A DNA stretch of 64,000 nt from JBFAPK01 sp040676675 (GTDB lineage: Bacteria; Actinomycetota; Actinomycetes; Mycobacteriales; Micromonosporaceae): positions 1 through 64,000 of the forward strand of contig NZ_JBFAPK010000022.1 of NCBI RefSeq assembly GCF_040676675.1. The letters run 5' to 3'. The translations under genes and the position numbers were made by a program. How positions within the stretch are numbered: position 1 is the stretch's first letter; each line of letters opens with the position of its first letter. The notes beneath the pieces are model-generated. The model did no database searches. It had not been told where the DNA came from and worked only from the letters and a program-made list of their open reading frames with translations. This document shows, in pieces, positions 15,907 to 24,194 of the stretch.

Positions 15907-16947
15907 CTACGCCCGGTTGGCGGCCGGGATCCGGCCCGGCGCGAAGGCCGCCTGGATCCAGTTCGGGTAGGCGACCGGCGGGCGGCTCACCTCGTCGAGT
16001 TCGGCGAGGTCCTGTTCGGTCAGGGTCAGCTCGGCGGCGGCGAGGTTGTCGGTGAGCTGGTCCATCCTGCGCGCGCCGACGATGACGCTGGTGACGGCGG
16101 GCCGGGTGAGCAGCCAGGCGATCGCGACCCGGGCCGGGCTCGCGTCGTGCCGGGCGGCGACGGTACGCAGCACGTCGACCACGTCGAAGCCGCGCGCCTC
16201 GTCGAACTGCACGAAGTCGAAGCCCACCTGGGACCGGCGGGACTCCACGTCGGCGACCGCCCCGCCGCGCTCGAACTTGCCGGAGAGGAAGCCGCCGGCG
16301 AGCGGGCTCCACACCGTGAGGCTCACCCCCTCGTCCTCGGCCATCGGCACGAGGTCGCGCTCCGCGTCCCGGGAGACCAGCGAGTAGTGGACCTGGTTGG
16401 CGACGAAGCGGGCCCGGTCGTACCGCGCCGAGATGCCCAGGGCCTTGCTGATCTGCCAGGCGGCGAGGTTGGCCGCGGCCACGTAGCGGACCTTGCCCTG
16501 CCGTACCGCGTCGTCGAGGGCGGCCAGCGTCTCCTCCATCGGCGTGAGCTGGTCGTAGTTGTGGATGTGATACAGGTCGATGTAGTCGGTCTTGAGCCGG
16601 CGCAGGCTGTCCTCCAGCGCCCGCATCACGTGCAGCCGACTGAGGCCCTGGTCGTTGGGGCCCGGCCCGACGGGGGCGCGGAACTTGGTGGCGAGCACGA
16701 CGTCCCGCCGGCGGTGCTGGATCGCCCGGCCCACCAACTCCTCGCTCTCGCCGTCGGCGTACGCGTCGGCGGTGTCGACGAAGTTGACCCCGGCGTCGAG
16801 CGCGGTACCGACCATCCGGTCGACCTCGTCCTGCCCGAGCGCGCCCAGCTTGCCGTAGACCGCGTGTCCCTTGCCGCCGAACGTCATTGTCCCGAGCGAG
16901 ATCTCGGAGACCCAGACGCCGGTACGTCCCAAAAGACGGTATTTCAC
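15907..16947 (-). CDS. Aldo/keto reductase
   Basis: 346 residues from GTG 16947, with GAGGAG 7 bases upstream. A TIM-barrel NADPH-dependent oxidoreductase: LGRTGVWVSEISLGTMTFGG, catalytic Asp-Tyr in DTADAYADGESEELVG, Lys in VVLATKFRAPVG, His in YHIHNYDQ, and NADP-binding elements near TSVIVGARRMDQL. Substrate is unknown. It is divergent from the TetR gene at 17160, with a palindrome between them, so it is a likely TetR target. Confidence 0.92.
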   Translation of the reverse strand: MKYRLLGRTGVWVSEISLGTMTFGGKGHAVYGKLGALGQDEVDRMVGTALDAGVNFVDTADAYADGESEELVGRAIQHRRRDVVLATKFRAPVGPGPNDQGLSRLHVMRALEDSLRRLKTDYIDLYHIHNYDQLTPMEETLAALDDAVRQGKVRYVAAANLAAWQISKALGISARYDRARFVANQVHYSLVSRDAERDLVPMAEDEGVSLTVWSPLAGGFLSGKFERGGAVADVESRRSQVGFDFVQFDEARGFDVVDVLRTVAARHDASPARVAIAWLLTRPAVTSVIVGARRMDQLTDNLAAAELTLTEQDLAELDEVSRPPVAYPNWIQAAFAPGRIPAANRA

Positions 16948-17024
16948 CGTTGACTCCTCGTAGTCTTATTTCCCGGTTACACCGGAACCGCCGCCCATCC
17001 GGCCCGACCTTCCGGTCACTATGT

Positions 17025-17039
17025 CGGACACACTGTCCG
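17025..17039. promoter_or_regulatory. CGGACA-N3-TGTCCG palindrome, candidate TetR operator
   Basis: A perfect 6+3+6 inverted repeat lies in the 212-base divergent region between the aldo/keto reductase and TetR genes. TetR repressors commonly bind such symmetric sites to control both their own gene and a divergent neighbour. Assignment is by position and symmetry only. Confidence 0.5.
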
Positions 17040-17159
17040 GCGAAATGCTACACCCCCACGCCGTCCGCCCTCTGCCCCGACAAACCCTCCCGGACCTACG
17101 AAGACACCCGGGCCGCACCGGACGCCGGGCGTGGGAGGGGGCCGACCTAGGATCGGGAA

Positions 17160-17783
17160 ATGCCCTCCATCACCCGCCGTCCCGCCCGCCCCGACCGGCG
17201 CGCCTCGGTCGAGGCGCAGGTCCTGGCCACGACCGGGCGCCTGCTACGGGAGGGGACGCCCTTCACCGAACTGGGCGTCCAGCGGATCGCGGCCGAGGCG
17301 GGGGTGGCCCGGTCGACCTTCTACAGCCACTTCCGCGACAAGACCGACCTGCTGCTCCGGCTCGCCGGCACCATGCAGCGGACCGCCCTCGACATCGGCG
17401 TCAGCTGGCGACCCGAGACCGGCCCGGAGGGGCTGGCGGAGGTCTTCCTCCAGGTCGTCCGCGTCTACCGCGAGTACGAGCCGGTGCTGACCGCGATCAA
17501 CGAGGTCGCCGCGTACGACCGGACCGTGCGGGAGTTCTGGGTACGCGGACTCCGGCCGTTCACGGAGAACTCCAACTCACTGCTCCGCCGCGAGCAGGAG
17601 GCCGGCCGCATCCCCGCCGACCTCGACATCGACCACGCCAGCCGGGTGATCGTGGTGGGCGGCGAGCGGGCCATCGCCGACCACGTGGCGGCCAGCGGCG
17701 GCGACGAGAGCCAGGACGAGGCGTTCGCCCGCGAACTCGCGCTGATCTGGTGGCACGGCGCCTACCACCGCCCCCGCACCTGA
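17160..17783 (+). CDS. TetR-family transcriptional regulator
   Basis: 207 residues from ATG 17160. The N-terminal helix-turn-helix is standard: ATTGRLLREGTPFTELGVQRIAAEAGVARSTFY spans residues about 22-56 and ends in the usual SHFRDKTDLL. The ligand-binding half has no family-specific signature. Divergent from the aldo/keto reductase, which it likely regulates. A 58-base palindrome begins 8 bases after its stop codon. Confidence 0.92.
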   Translation: MPSITRRPARPDRRASVEAQVLATTGRLLREGTPFTELGVQRIAAEAGVARSTFYSHFRDKTDLLLRLAGTMQRTALDIGVSWRPETGPEGLAEVFLQVVRVYREYEPVLTAINEVAAYDRTVREFWVRGLRPFTENSNSLLRREQEAGRIPADLDIDHASRVIVVGGERAIADHVAASGGDESQDEAFARELALIWWHGAYHRPRT

Positions 17784-17791
17784 CCACCCGC

Positions 17792-17849
17792 CGATCTAGG
17801 GCAAATCCTCGCGATTGAATCTCCAATTACCGCGATTTGCCCTAGATCG
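17792..17849. repeat. 58-base palindromic element, copy 2
   Basis: Arms CGATCTAGGGCAAATC (17792-17807) and GATTTGCCCTAGATCG (17834-17849) are identical to copies 1 and 3; the 26-base centre differs but still contains a partial inverted repeat (GCGATTG with CAATTACCGC). It fills the gap between two convergent genes, 8 bases after the TetR stop and 15 bases before the stop of the VOC gene, so it may end both transcripts. Confidence 0.92.
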
Positions 17850-17864
17850 ACGAGGTGGGTGGGG

Positions 17865-18221
17865 CTAGTCGGCGCGCTGGCGCAGCACGCAGAACTCGTT
17901 GCCCTCCGGGTCGGCCAGCACGATCCAACCGTCCTCGTCGCTCTGTCCGACGTCGACGTGCCGGGCGCCCATGTTCACCAGCCGCTCGACCTCGGCCTCC
18001 TGGTCGGTCGGGCGCAGGTCGATGTGGAGCCGGTTCTTGACTTCCTTGGCCTCCGGCACCGGTACGAAGATCAGGCCGGGCAGTTCCTCCGGGGTACGGC
18101 GGATCTCCACCTCGTCGGGCCGCTCGTAGGTGATCTGGTAGTCGAGCGCCTCCGCCCACCAGCGGGCCAGACGCGCCGGGTCCGCGGCGTCGATGACCAG
18201 GTTCTCCCACCGGCTCGGCAT
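17865..18221 (-). CDS. VOC (glyoxalase/bleomycin resistance) superfamily protein
   Basis: 118 residues. Paired beta-alpha-beta units are seen: NLVIDAADPARLARWWAEALDY at the start and NRLHIDLRPTDQEAEVERLV in the middle, ending in WIVLADPEGNEFCVL. This is the common actinobacterial 'glyoxalase-like' form with possible metal ligands H (in LHIDL) and E (in GNEFCV). Substrate unknown. Convergent with the TetR gene. Confidence 0.88.
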   Translation of the reverse strand: MPSRWENLVIDAADPARLARWWAEALDYQITYERPDEVEIRRTPEELPGLIFVPVPEAKEVKNRLHIDLRPTDQEAEVERLVNMGARHVDVGQSDEDGWIVLADPEGNEFCVLRQRAD

Positions 18222-18518
18222 CGGCGTACCTCCCTCGGATGGCGGGTGGTTAAGGTCGCGCGTCGCTCAGGTTACGCCCGGTTGCACCGTCGAGTGACCC
18301 GACGATCCGGCGCGCGCCCGCGGTTTCCACCCGCCCTCGGCAACGCGACCGAGCCTCGCATCATCTGATCAGTCGAGCGTCTCGAACCAATTGCCGACCG
18401 TTACGGCATTACAGCCGTCCATGTCCCGGTGTAGCGTGCCGAGAGCGGAAAGTCACCAGATGGGCGACGAGGACCGGTCGAACAGGATTCCCACCGGAAC
18501 AGCGGTAAGGAGACACTC

Positions 18519-19013
18519 GTGGATTTCGACGCCGCCGTGGCGGCCGAGCTGCACCGGCTGCGCTGGCACCGGGACGACGTCTCGGGCACCGTCCTGTCCG
18601 GCCTCGACGGCATGCTGGTCGCCAGCGACCTGCCCGGCGTCGACGCGCACCACGTGGCGGCGCTCGCCGCGACCAGCTTCGGCCTCGGCCAGCGCTTCGC
18701 CGAGACGGTGGGCCGCGGCCAGTTGCGCGAACACGTGCTGCGGTCCGCCTGCGGCTTCGTAATCAGCTACCCGGCGGGGGAACACGCCCTGCTCAGCGTG
18801 GTGGCCCGGCCGGAGGCCGACCCGGAGGTGCTGGGCGCCGAGGCGCACGACCTCGCGCGGCGCCTCGGCACGATCTTCGACGACCGGTGGCGCCCGGCCG
18901 CCGAGCCGTCCGCCGGCGACCCGTACGCGCCGCTGGCCCTGCGTACGCCGATGGCCGCCCTGCCGGACGGGCTGCGGACCGGGTTCGACCTGCGCCTGCC
19001 GCCGAACTTCTGA
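18519..19013 (+). CDS. Roadblock/LC7-family protein
   Basis: 164 residues from GTG 18519 with AAGGAG 6 bases upstream. The Roadblock fold is suggested by VSGTVLSGLDGMLVASDLPGV, HHVAALAATSFGLGQRF and the strand HALLSVVARPEADPEVL. Such proteins regulate small Ras-like GTPases of the MglA/Cvn type. The usual actinobacterial Cvn neighbours (histidine kinase-like, DUF742, GTPase) are absent, so this is an orphan; the C-terminal 45 residues are Pro-rich. Confidence 0.8.
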   Translation: MDFDAAVAAELHRLRWHRDDVSGTVLSGLDGMLVASDLPGVDAHHVAALAATSFGLGQRFAETVGRGQLREHVLRSACGFVISYPAGEHALLSVVARPEADPEVLGAEAHDLARRLGTIFDDRWRPAAEPSAGDPYAPLALRTPMAALPDGLRTGFDLRLPPNF

Positions 19014-19075
19014 CCCGCCGCCACGGCTGCCGCACCGCCGGCCCGGTACCGCTGGGCCAATACCGAGAACGCGCT

Positions 19076-19130
19076 AATACAAAGAATGAGTGGCTTCGGC
19101 GCGCCGCAAGGCCACTCATTCTCTGTTATT
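19076..19130. repeat. Palindromic hairpin sharing sequence with the 27603 element
   Basis: Perfect arms AGAATGAGTGGC (19083-19094) and GCCACTCATTCT (19111-19122) enclose a 16-base loop; pairing continues imperfectly outward to about 19076 and 19130. The right arm GCCACTCATTCTCTG resembles GCCACTCTTTCCCTG of the element at 27603, so the two are probably one family. It lies between convergent genes and may also act as a terminator. Confidence 0.75.
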
Positions 19131-19154
19131 TGTCGCTCGTCACGCGCCCGGCGT

Positions 19155-19212
19155 CGATCTAGGGCAAATCCTCGTTAGTTGATCTCTGATCACGACGATT
19201 TGCCCTAGATCG
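19155..19212. repeat. 58-base palindromic element, copy 3
   Basis: Arms identical to copies 1 and 2 (19155-19170 and 19197-19212); here pairing extends 3 bases further outward (CGT with ACG). The 26-base centre resembles copy 2 (CTCG start). It is 32 bases before the ppdK stop, in the convergent gap with the Roadblock gene, just after the hairpin at 19076. Confidence 0.92.
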
Positions 19213-19244
19213 ACGAGCCCGGCGCGAGCCCGGGCACCCGGGGC

Positions 19245-21968
19245 TCAGCGGCTGTCGGAGCCGGTGGCCTCGACGACGGCCCGGCCGGCCTCCAGCCGCG
19301 CCACCGGCACCCGGAACGGCGAGCAGGAGACGTAGTCGAGCCCCACCTCGTGGAAGAAGTGCACCGACTCCGGGTCGCCGCCGTGCTCGCCGCAGATGCC
19401 GAGCTTGAGGCCGGGGCGGGTGGCCCGACCCTCCTCGGTCGCGATCCGGACCAGCCGGCCCACCCCGTCCCGGTCCATCGACTCGAACGGCGATATACCG
19501 AAGATTCCCAGCTCCAGGTACCGCCAGAAGAAGGCACCCTCCACGTCGTCGCGGGAGAAGCCCCAGCCCATCTGGGTCAGGTCGTTCGTGCCGAAGGAGA
19601 AGAACTCGGCCGCCTCGGCGATCTGGCCGGCGGTCAGCGCCGCCCGGGGTACCTCGATCATGGTGCCGATCAGCACCTCGACCGCCCGCTCCCGGGTCAC
19701 CTCGGCGATGATCTTCTCGGCCTCGGCGCGTACCGTCTCCAGCTCCTGCACCGCGCCGACCAGCGGCACCATGATCTCCGGCCGGGGGTTGCCCCCGCCC
19801 TTCGCGCACTCGACCGCCGCCTCGACGATCGCCCGTACCTGCATGGCGAAGAGGCCGGGGACGACCAGCCCGAGGCGTACCCCGCGCAGCCCGAGCATGG
19901 GGTTCTGCTCGTGCATCCGGCGCACCGCGGCGAGCAGCGCCTCCTCCTTGGCCACGTCCTCGCCGCGCTCCTGCGCGACGGCGACGTTCACGGCCAGCTG
20001 CTCCAGCGGCGGCAGGAACTCGTGCAGCGGCGGGTCGATGAGCCGCACCGTGACGGCCTGGCCGTCCATCTCGCGGAAGATCTCGACGAAGTCGGCGCGC
20101 TGCAACGGCAGCAGCGCCGCGAGTGCGGCCTCCCGTTCGGCGTCGTCGCGGGCCAGGATGAGCCGCTCGACCAGTTCCCGGCGGTCGCCGAGGAACATGT
20201 GCTCGGTACGGCAGAGGCCGATCCCCTGGGCGCCGAAGCGCCGCGCGCGGGCGGCGTCCTCCCCCGTGTCGGCGTTCGCGCGGACCGCCAGCCGCCGCCG
20301 CTGGTCGGCGTGGCTCATGATCCGGTGTACGGCGGAGACGAGCGGATCGCCCGAGCGCTCCGGGTCGATCGTGCCCTCGAAGTAGCGCACCACCTCCGAG
20401 GGCCAGACCGGCACCTCGCCGAGGTAGACCTTGCCGGTGGTGCCGTCGATCGAGATGACGTCGCCCTCGGCGACCACCTGTCCGGCCACGGTGAACTTCC
20501 GACCCGGCACGTCGACGTCGAGCGCGTCGGCGCCGCAGACGCAGGTCTTGCCCATGCCGCGGGCGACCACTGCGGCGTGGCTGGTCTTGCCGCCGCGCGA
20601 GGTGAGCACGCCCTGGGCGGCGATCATGCCGGGCAGGTCGTCGGGGTTGGTCTCGCGGCGGACCAGGATGACCCGCTCGCCCTGACCGGCCAGCTCGACC
20701 GCCCGTTTCCCGTCGAAGACCGCCCGGCCGACGGCGGCGCCCGGGGAGGCGGCGATGCCCCGCGCGATCGGCTCGATGTCGTGTTCGACCTTGAACCGGG
20801 GGAACATCAGCTGGGCGAGCTGGTCGCCGTTGACCCGGTGCAGCGCCTCGTCGAGGTCGATCAGGCCCTCGTCCACCAGCTGCGCGGCGATGATGAACGC
20901 CGCCGCGGCCGTACGCTTGCCCACCCGGGTCTGGAGCATCCAGAGCTTGCCGCGCTCGATGGTGAACTCGATGTCGCAGAGGTCCTGGTAGTGCTCCTCC
21001 AGTCGGGCCATGATGCCGAGCAGCTCGTCGTACGCGGGCTTGTTGATCCGCTCCAGCTCCTGCAGCGGCACGGTGTTGCGGATGCCGGCCACCACGTCCT
21101 CGCCCTGGGCGTTGGCCAGGTAGTCGCCGTAGATGCCCTGCGCACCGCTGGCCGGGTCGCGGGTGAAGGCGACGCCGGTACCGGAGTCGGGCCCGAGGTT
21201 GCCGAAGACCATCGCGACCACGTTGACGGCGGTACCGAGATCGGCCGGGATGCGCTCCTGCCGGCGGTAGAGCACCGCGCGTTCGGCGTTCCAGGACTCG
21301 AAGACCGCCTTGATGGCGAGGTCGAGCTGCTCGCGGGGGCTCTGCGGGAAGTCCCGCCCGGTGTGCTTGACGAAGATGGTCTTGTACGCGTCGACCAGCG
21401 CGCGCAGGTCGGTCGCGTCCAGGCCCAGGTCGTCGCTCGTGCCCTTGGCCCGCTTGGCGCCCTCCAGCGCGTGCTCGAACTCCTCGCCCGGCACGTTGCA
21501 GACGGTCTTGCCGAACATCTGGATGAGGCGGCGGTACGAGTCCCACGCGAAGCGCTCGGCGCCCGCGGTGCCGGCGGCCTCGGCCTGGCGGGCGAGGCCG
21601 ACGACGCTCTCGTCGTTCAAACCGACGTTGAGGACGGTCTCCATCATCCCGGGCATGGAGAACTTGGCGCCGGAGCGGACCGAGACCAGCAGCGGGTCGG
21701 CCGGGTCGCCGAGGCGTCGGCCCATCTCCCGTTCCAGGGCGGCCAGGTGGGTGGCGATCTGGTCGGCCAGCTCCGGCGGTTCGGTGCCGGTGGCCAGGTA
21801 CGTCTTGCAGGCCTCGGTGGTGATCGTGAATCCGGGCGGTACCGGTAGGCCGAGGTTGGTCATTTCGGCCAGGTTCGCGCCCTTGCCGCCGAGCAGGTCC
21901 TTGAGATCCTTGTTGCCCTCGGCGAAGTCGTACACGTACTTGTGTGTCGCCGTCTCCTGCGATGCCAC
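19245..21968 (-). CDS. ppdK: Pyruvate, phosphate dikinase
   Basis: 907 residues from GTG 21968, with AGGAGG upstream. It interconverts pyruvate, ATP and Pi with phosphoenolpyruvate, AMP and PPi in the cytoplasm. Three domains are present: the N-terminal ATP-grasp part (LLGGKGANLAEMTNLGLPVPPGF is typical), the phosphohistidine domain with SRGGKTSHAAVVARGMGKTC near residue 450, and the C-terminal PEP/pyruvate barrel with GLCRTEHMF and the catalytic Cys in LGICGEHGGDP. Length matches the family. Monocistronic; the 318-base upstream region is shared with the divergent GH20 gene. Confidence 0.97.
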   Translation of the reverse strand: MASQETATHKYVYDFAEGNKDLKDLLGGKGANLAEMTNLGLPVPPGFTITTEACKTYLATGTEPPELADQIATHLAALEREMGRRLGDPADPLLVSVRSGAKFSMPGMMETVLNVGLNDESVVGLARQAEAAGTAGAERFAWDSYRRLIQMFGKTVCNVPGEEFEHALEGAKRAKGTSDDLGLDATDLRALVDAYKTIFVKHTGRDFPQSPREQLDLAIKAVFESWNAERAVLYRRQERIPADLGTAVNVVAMVFGNLGPDSGTGVAFTRDPASGAQGIYGDYLANAQGEDVVAGIRNTVPLQELERINKPAYDELLGIMARLEEHYQDLCDIEFTIERGKLWMLQTRVGKRTAAAAFIIAAQLVDEGLIDLDEALHRVNGDQLAQLMFPRFKVEHDIEPIARGIAASPGAAVGRAVFDGKRAVELAGQGERVILVRRETNPDDLPGMIAAQGVLTSRGGKTSHAAVVARGMGKTCVCGADALDVDVPGRKFTVAGQVVAEGDVISIDGTTGKVYLGEVPVWPSEVVRYFEGTIDPERSGDPLVSAVHRIMSHADQRRRLAVRANADTGEDAARARRFGAQGIGLCRTEHMFLGDRRELVERLILARDDAEREAALAALLPLQRADFVEIFREMDGQAVTVRLIDPPLHEFLPPLEQLAVNVAVAQERGEDVAKEEALLAAVRRMHEQNPMLGLRGVRLGLVVPGLFAMQVRAIVEAAVECAKGGGNPRPEIMVPLVGAVQELETVRAEAEKIIAEVTRERAVEVLIGTMIEVPRAALTAGQIAEAAEFFSFGTNDLTQMGWGFSRDDVEGAFFWRYLELGIFGISPFESMDRDGVGRLVRIATEEGRATRPGLKLGICGEHGGDPESVHFFHEVGLDYVSCSPFRVPVARLEAGRAVVEATGSDSR

Positions 21969-22286
21969 CAGAGCCTCCTACGCGCGCCGGTCAGACACTG
22001 AACGAAGGTTAAGTCGCCCTCATGTACCCGAGTCCGGTGTTCCGTACCCGGGACACCAATGGCCACTGGTGGGCGAAGGCTAAGCGAACAGGAGGTGACC
22101 GGGGAGGCTTTGGTGACAATATGCACAGCCGTCCCGACTGACCGTGTTCGTACCAGTTGTTGGGAACGCTTCCATGTGCAGGATCACGCAGGCGGAGGTC
22201 ACTCCGCCCTTGACACCTCCGAGCCGGCGACCGTACCTTTTCAAGAAATTTGCCCGAAATGATCGTCCCCCTCCGGAGGCCACCCC
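21969..22286. other. 318-base divergent promoter region between ppdK and GH20 gene
   Basis: No gene is supported here; short open frames lack domains. It must hold the promoters of both flanking genes. The only distinct element is the LacI-type palindrome at 22161-22174. Confidence 0.6.
22161..22174. promoter_or_regulatory. LacI-family (CebR-like) operator
   Basis: TGGGAACGCTTCCA is a near-perfect palindrome of the TGGGAGCGCTCCCA type bound by actinobacterial LacI-family sugar repressors. It lies 112 bases before the GH20 start, so the hexosaminidase is probably repressed until a sugar inducer is present. The repressor is not encoded in the window. Confidence 0.6.
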
Positions 22287-24050
22287 GTGCGACCCTCCGT
22301 TCCTCGCCCGCGCGATCCGGGTACGCCCGACCGCGCCCCGGCGCCAGCGACCGTCGCCGAACCCGCCGAGGCGACCGCGGCGCGGCTCGCCCAGCTCGTA
22401 CCGGCACCGGTCGAGGCGCGCCCGGTACCCGGCGTCCGCTACCTGCTCACCGCCGACGCGACGATCCGGACCAGCGCCGACGGCGACGCGCGGGCGGTCG
22501 GCGACCGGCTCGCCGAACTGCTGCGCCCGGCCACCGGATACCCGCTGCCGGTCGAGCCGACGGCCACCGCGCCGACCGGCGAACTCGCCCTCCTGCTCGG
22601 CCCGGCCACCTCGGCAGGGCCCGATGCCGGCGACGGGGCCGGCGCGGCGGACGGACCCGTGCCCGGCGGCGAGGGCTACCGGCTCGACGTGGGCGCCGGC
22701 GGCGTCCGACTGCGGGCCCGTACCGCCGCCGGGCTCTTCTACGGCGTGCAGACCCTGCGACAGCTCCTGCCGGCCGCGATCGAGAGCCGCACCGTGCGGC
22801 CGGGTCCGTGGGCGCTGCCGGGGGCCCGCGTCGTCGACCGGCCGCGCTTCGCCTACCGGGGCGCCATGCTCGACGTGGCCCGGCACTTCTTCCCCCCGGC
22901 GACCGTACGGCGCTTCGTCGACCACCTCGCCCGGTACAAGATCAACTATCTGCACCTGCATCTCACCGACGACCAGGGCTGGCGCATCGCGATCGACTCC
23001 TGGCCCCGCCTGGCGGGCGTCGGCGGGGCGACCGAGGTCGACGGCGGCCCCGGCGGCCACTACACCAAGGCGGAGTACGCCGACCTCGTCGCGTACGCCG
23101 CCGCGCGGCACATCACGGTCGTTCCGGAGATCGACCTGCCCGGGCACACCAACGCGGCGCTCACCGCCTACGGCGAGCTGGCGCCGGACGGGGTCGCGCC
23201 GCCGCCGTACACCGGCACCGACGTCGGCTTCAGCGCCGTCGCCGTGCACCGCGAGCGGACGTACGAGTTCGTGCGCGACGTGCTCGGGGAGGTCGCCGCG
23301 CTGACCCCCGGACCGTACCTGCACATCGGCGGCGACGAGGCGTTCACACTGCCCCCGGCCGAGTACGCGGTGGTGATGGAGCGGGTCCAGCGGATCGCCG
23401 CCGCCACCGGCAAGACCGTGCTGGGCTGGCACCAGATCGCCACCGTCGACCACCCCGGCGACCGGGTCGTGCAGTACTGGGGCACGAGCACCTCGGACGC
23501 CAACGTGACGGCGGCGGTACGCCAGGGCGCCCGGGTGCTCCTCTCCCCCGGCAACCGCAGCTACCTGGACATGAAGTACGGCGAGTCGACCCCGCTCGGC
23601 AAGGACTGGGCCGGCCTGGTCGAGGTCCGCACCGCGTACGACTGGGATCCCGGCGCCTACCTGGAGGGCGTACCGGCCTCGGCGGTGCTGGGCGTCGAGG
23701 CGCCACTGTGGACGGAGACGGTGGACTCGCTCGGCGACATCGAGTTCATGACCTTCCCGCGCCTGCCCGCCATCGCCGAGCTGGGCTGGTCGCCCGCGGC
23801 GGCGCTCGGCTGGGACGGGTTCCGGCGGCGACTGGCCGCGCACGGTCCGCGCTGGACGGTCGCGGGCATCGCCTTCCACCGGTCCCGGCAGGTGCCCTGG
23901 CCCGACCGGCCGACCCCGGCACCCGCGCAGGCCGGCTCCGCCGACGTGCCGGCCGGCTCGCCGACCCGCGTGGTCGGCCCGGTCGTCCCCGACGCCGCCG
24001 CGCGCGGCTCCGGCCCGGACCCCGACGACCTACCGGCCCCGCTCGGCTGA
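22287..24050 (+). CDS. Beta-N-acetylhexosaminidase (GH20)
   Basis: 587 residues from GTG 22287, preceded by GGAGG. It should release terminal N-acetylhexosamine from chitin or glycan oligosaccharides. The GH20b domain occupies residues about 35-180 and the catalytic barrel 185-540. Key blocks are FAYRGAMLDVARHFF, NYLHLHLTDDQGWRI, VPEIDLPGHTNAAL, and HIGGDEAF with the catalytic Asp-Glu pair near residue 350. WGTSTSD, YLDMKYG and VLGVEAPLWTE complete the sugar pocket. No convincing signal peptide is visible, so it may act on imported sugars. The C-terminal 45 residues are Pro/Ala-rich. Confidence 0.93.
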   Translation: MRPSVPRPRDPGTPDRAPAPATVAEPAEATAARLAQLVPAPVEARPVPGVRYLLTADATIRTSADGDARAVGDRLAELLRPATGYPLPVEPTATAPTGELALLLGPATSAGPDAGDGAGAADGPVPGGEGYRLDVGAGGVRLRARTAAGLFYGVQTLRQLLPAAIESRTVRPGPWALPGARVVDRPRFAYRGAMLDVARHFFPPATVRRFVDHLARYKINYLHLHLTDDQGWRIAIDSWPRLAGVGGATEVDGGPGGHYTKAEYADLVAYAAARHITVVPEIDLPGHTNAALTAYGELAPDGVAPPPYTGTDVGFSAVAVHRERTYEFVRDVLGEVAALTPGPYLHIGGDEAFTLPPAEYAVVMERVQRIAAATGKTVLGWHQIATVDHPGDRVVQYWGTSTSDANVTAAVRQGARVLLSPGNRSYLDMKYGESTPLGKDWAGLVEVRTAYDWDPGAYLEGVPASAVLGVEAPLWTETVDSLGDIEFMTFPRLPAIAELGWSPAAALGWDGFRRRLAAHGPRWTVAGIAFHRSRQVPWPDRPTPAPAQAGSADVPAGSPTRVVGPVVPDAAARGSGPDPDDLPAPLG

Positions 24051-24194
24051 CCCGCCCGGCTTGGGCGGCGCCGAGCGACCAGCGGCAGCGGCGGCGGCAG
24101 AGCGCCGGCGGCAGCGGCGCGCAGCGACCGGGGCCGGGCCGGGCGGCGCCGGCCGGGCGGGGGGCGGTGACGCCGGCAGGTCCGGCCGAGCGGC

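Noticed and set aside
19350..21848. Plus-strand open frame of 832 codons opposite ppdK
   Set aside because: Antisense shadow typical of GC-rich DNA; no domain, low-complexity composition.
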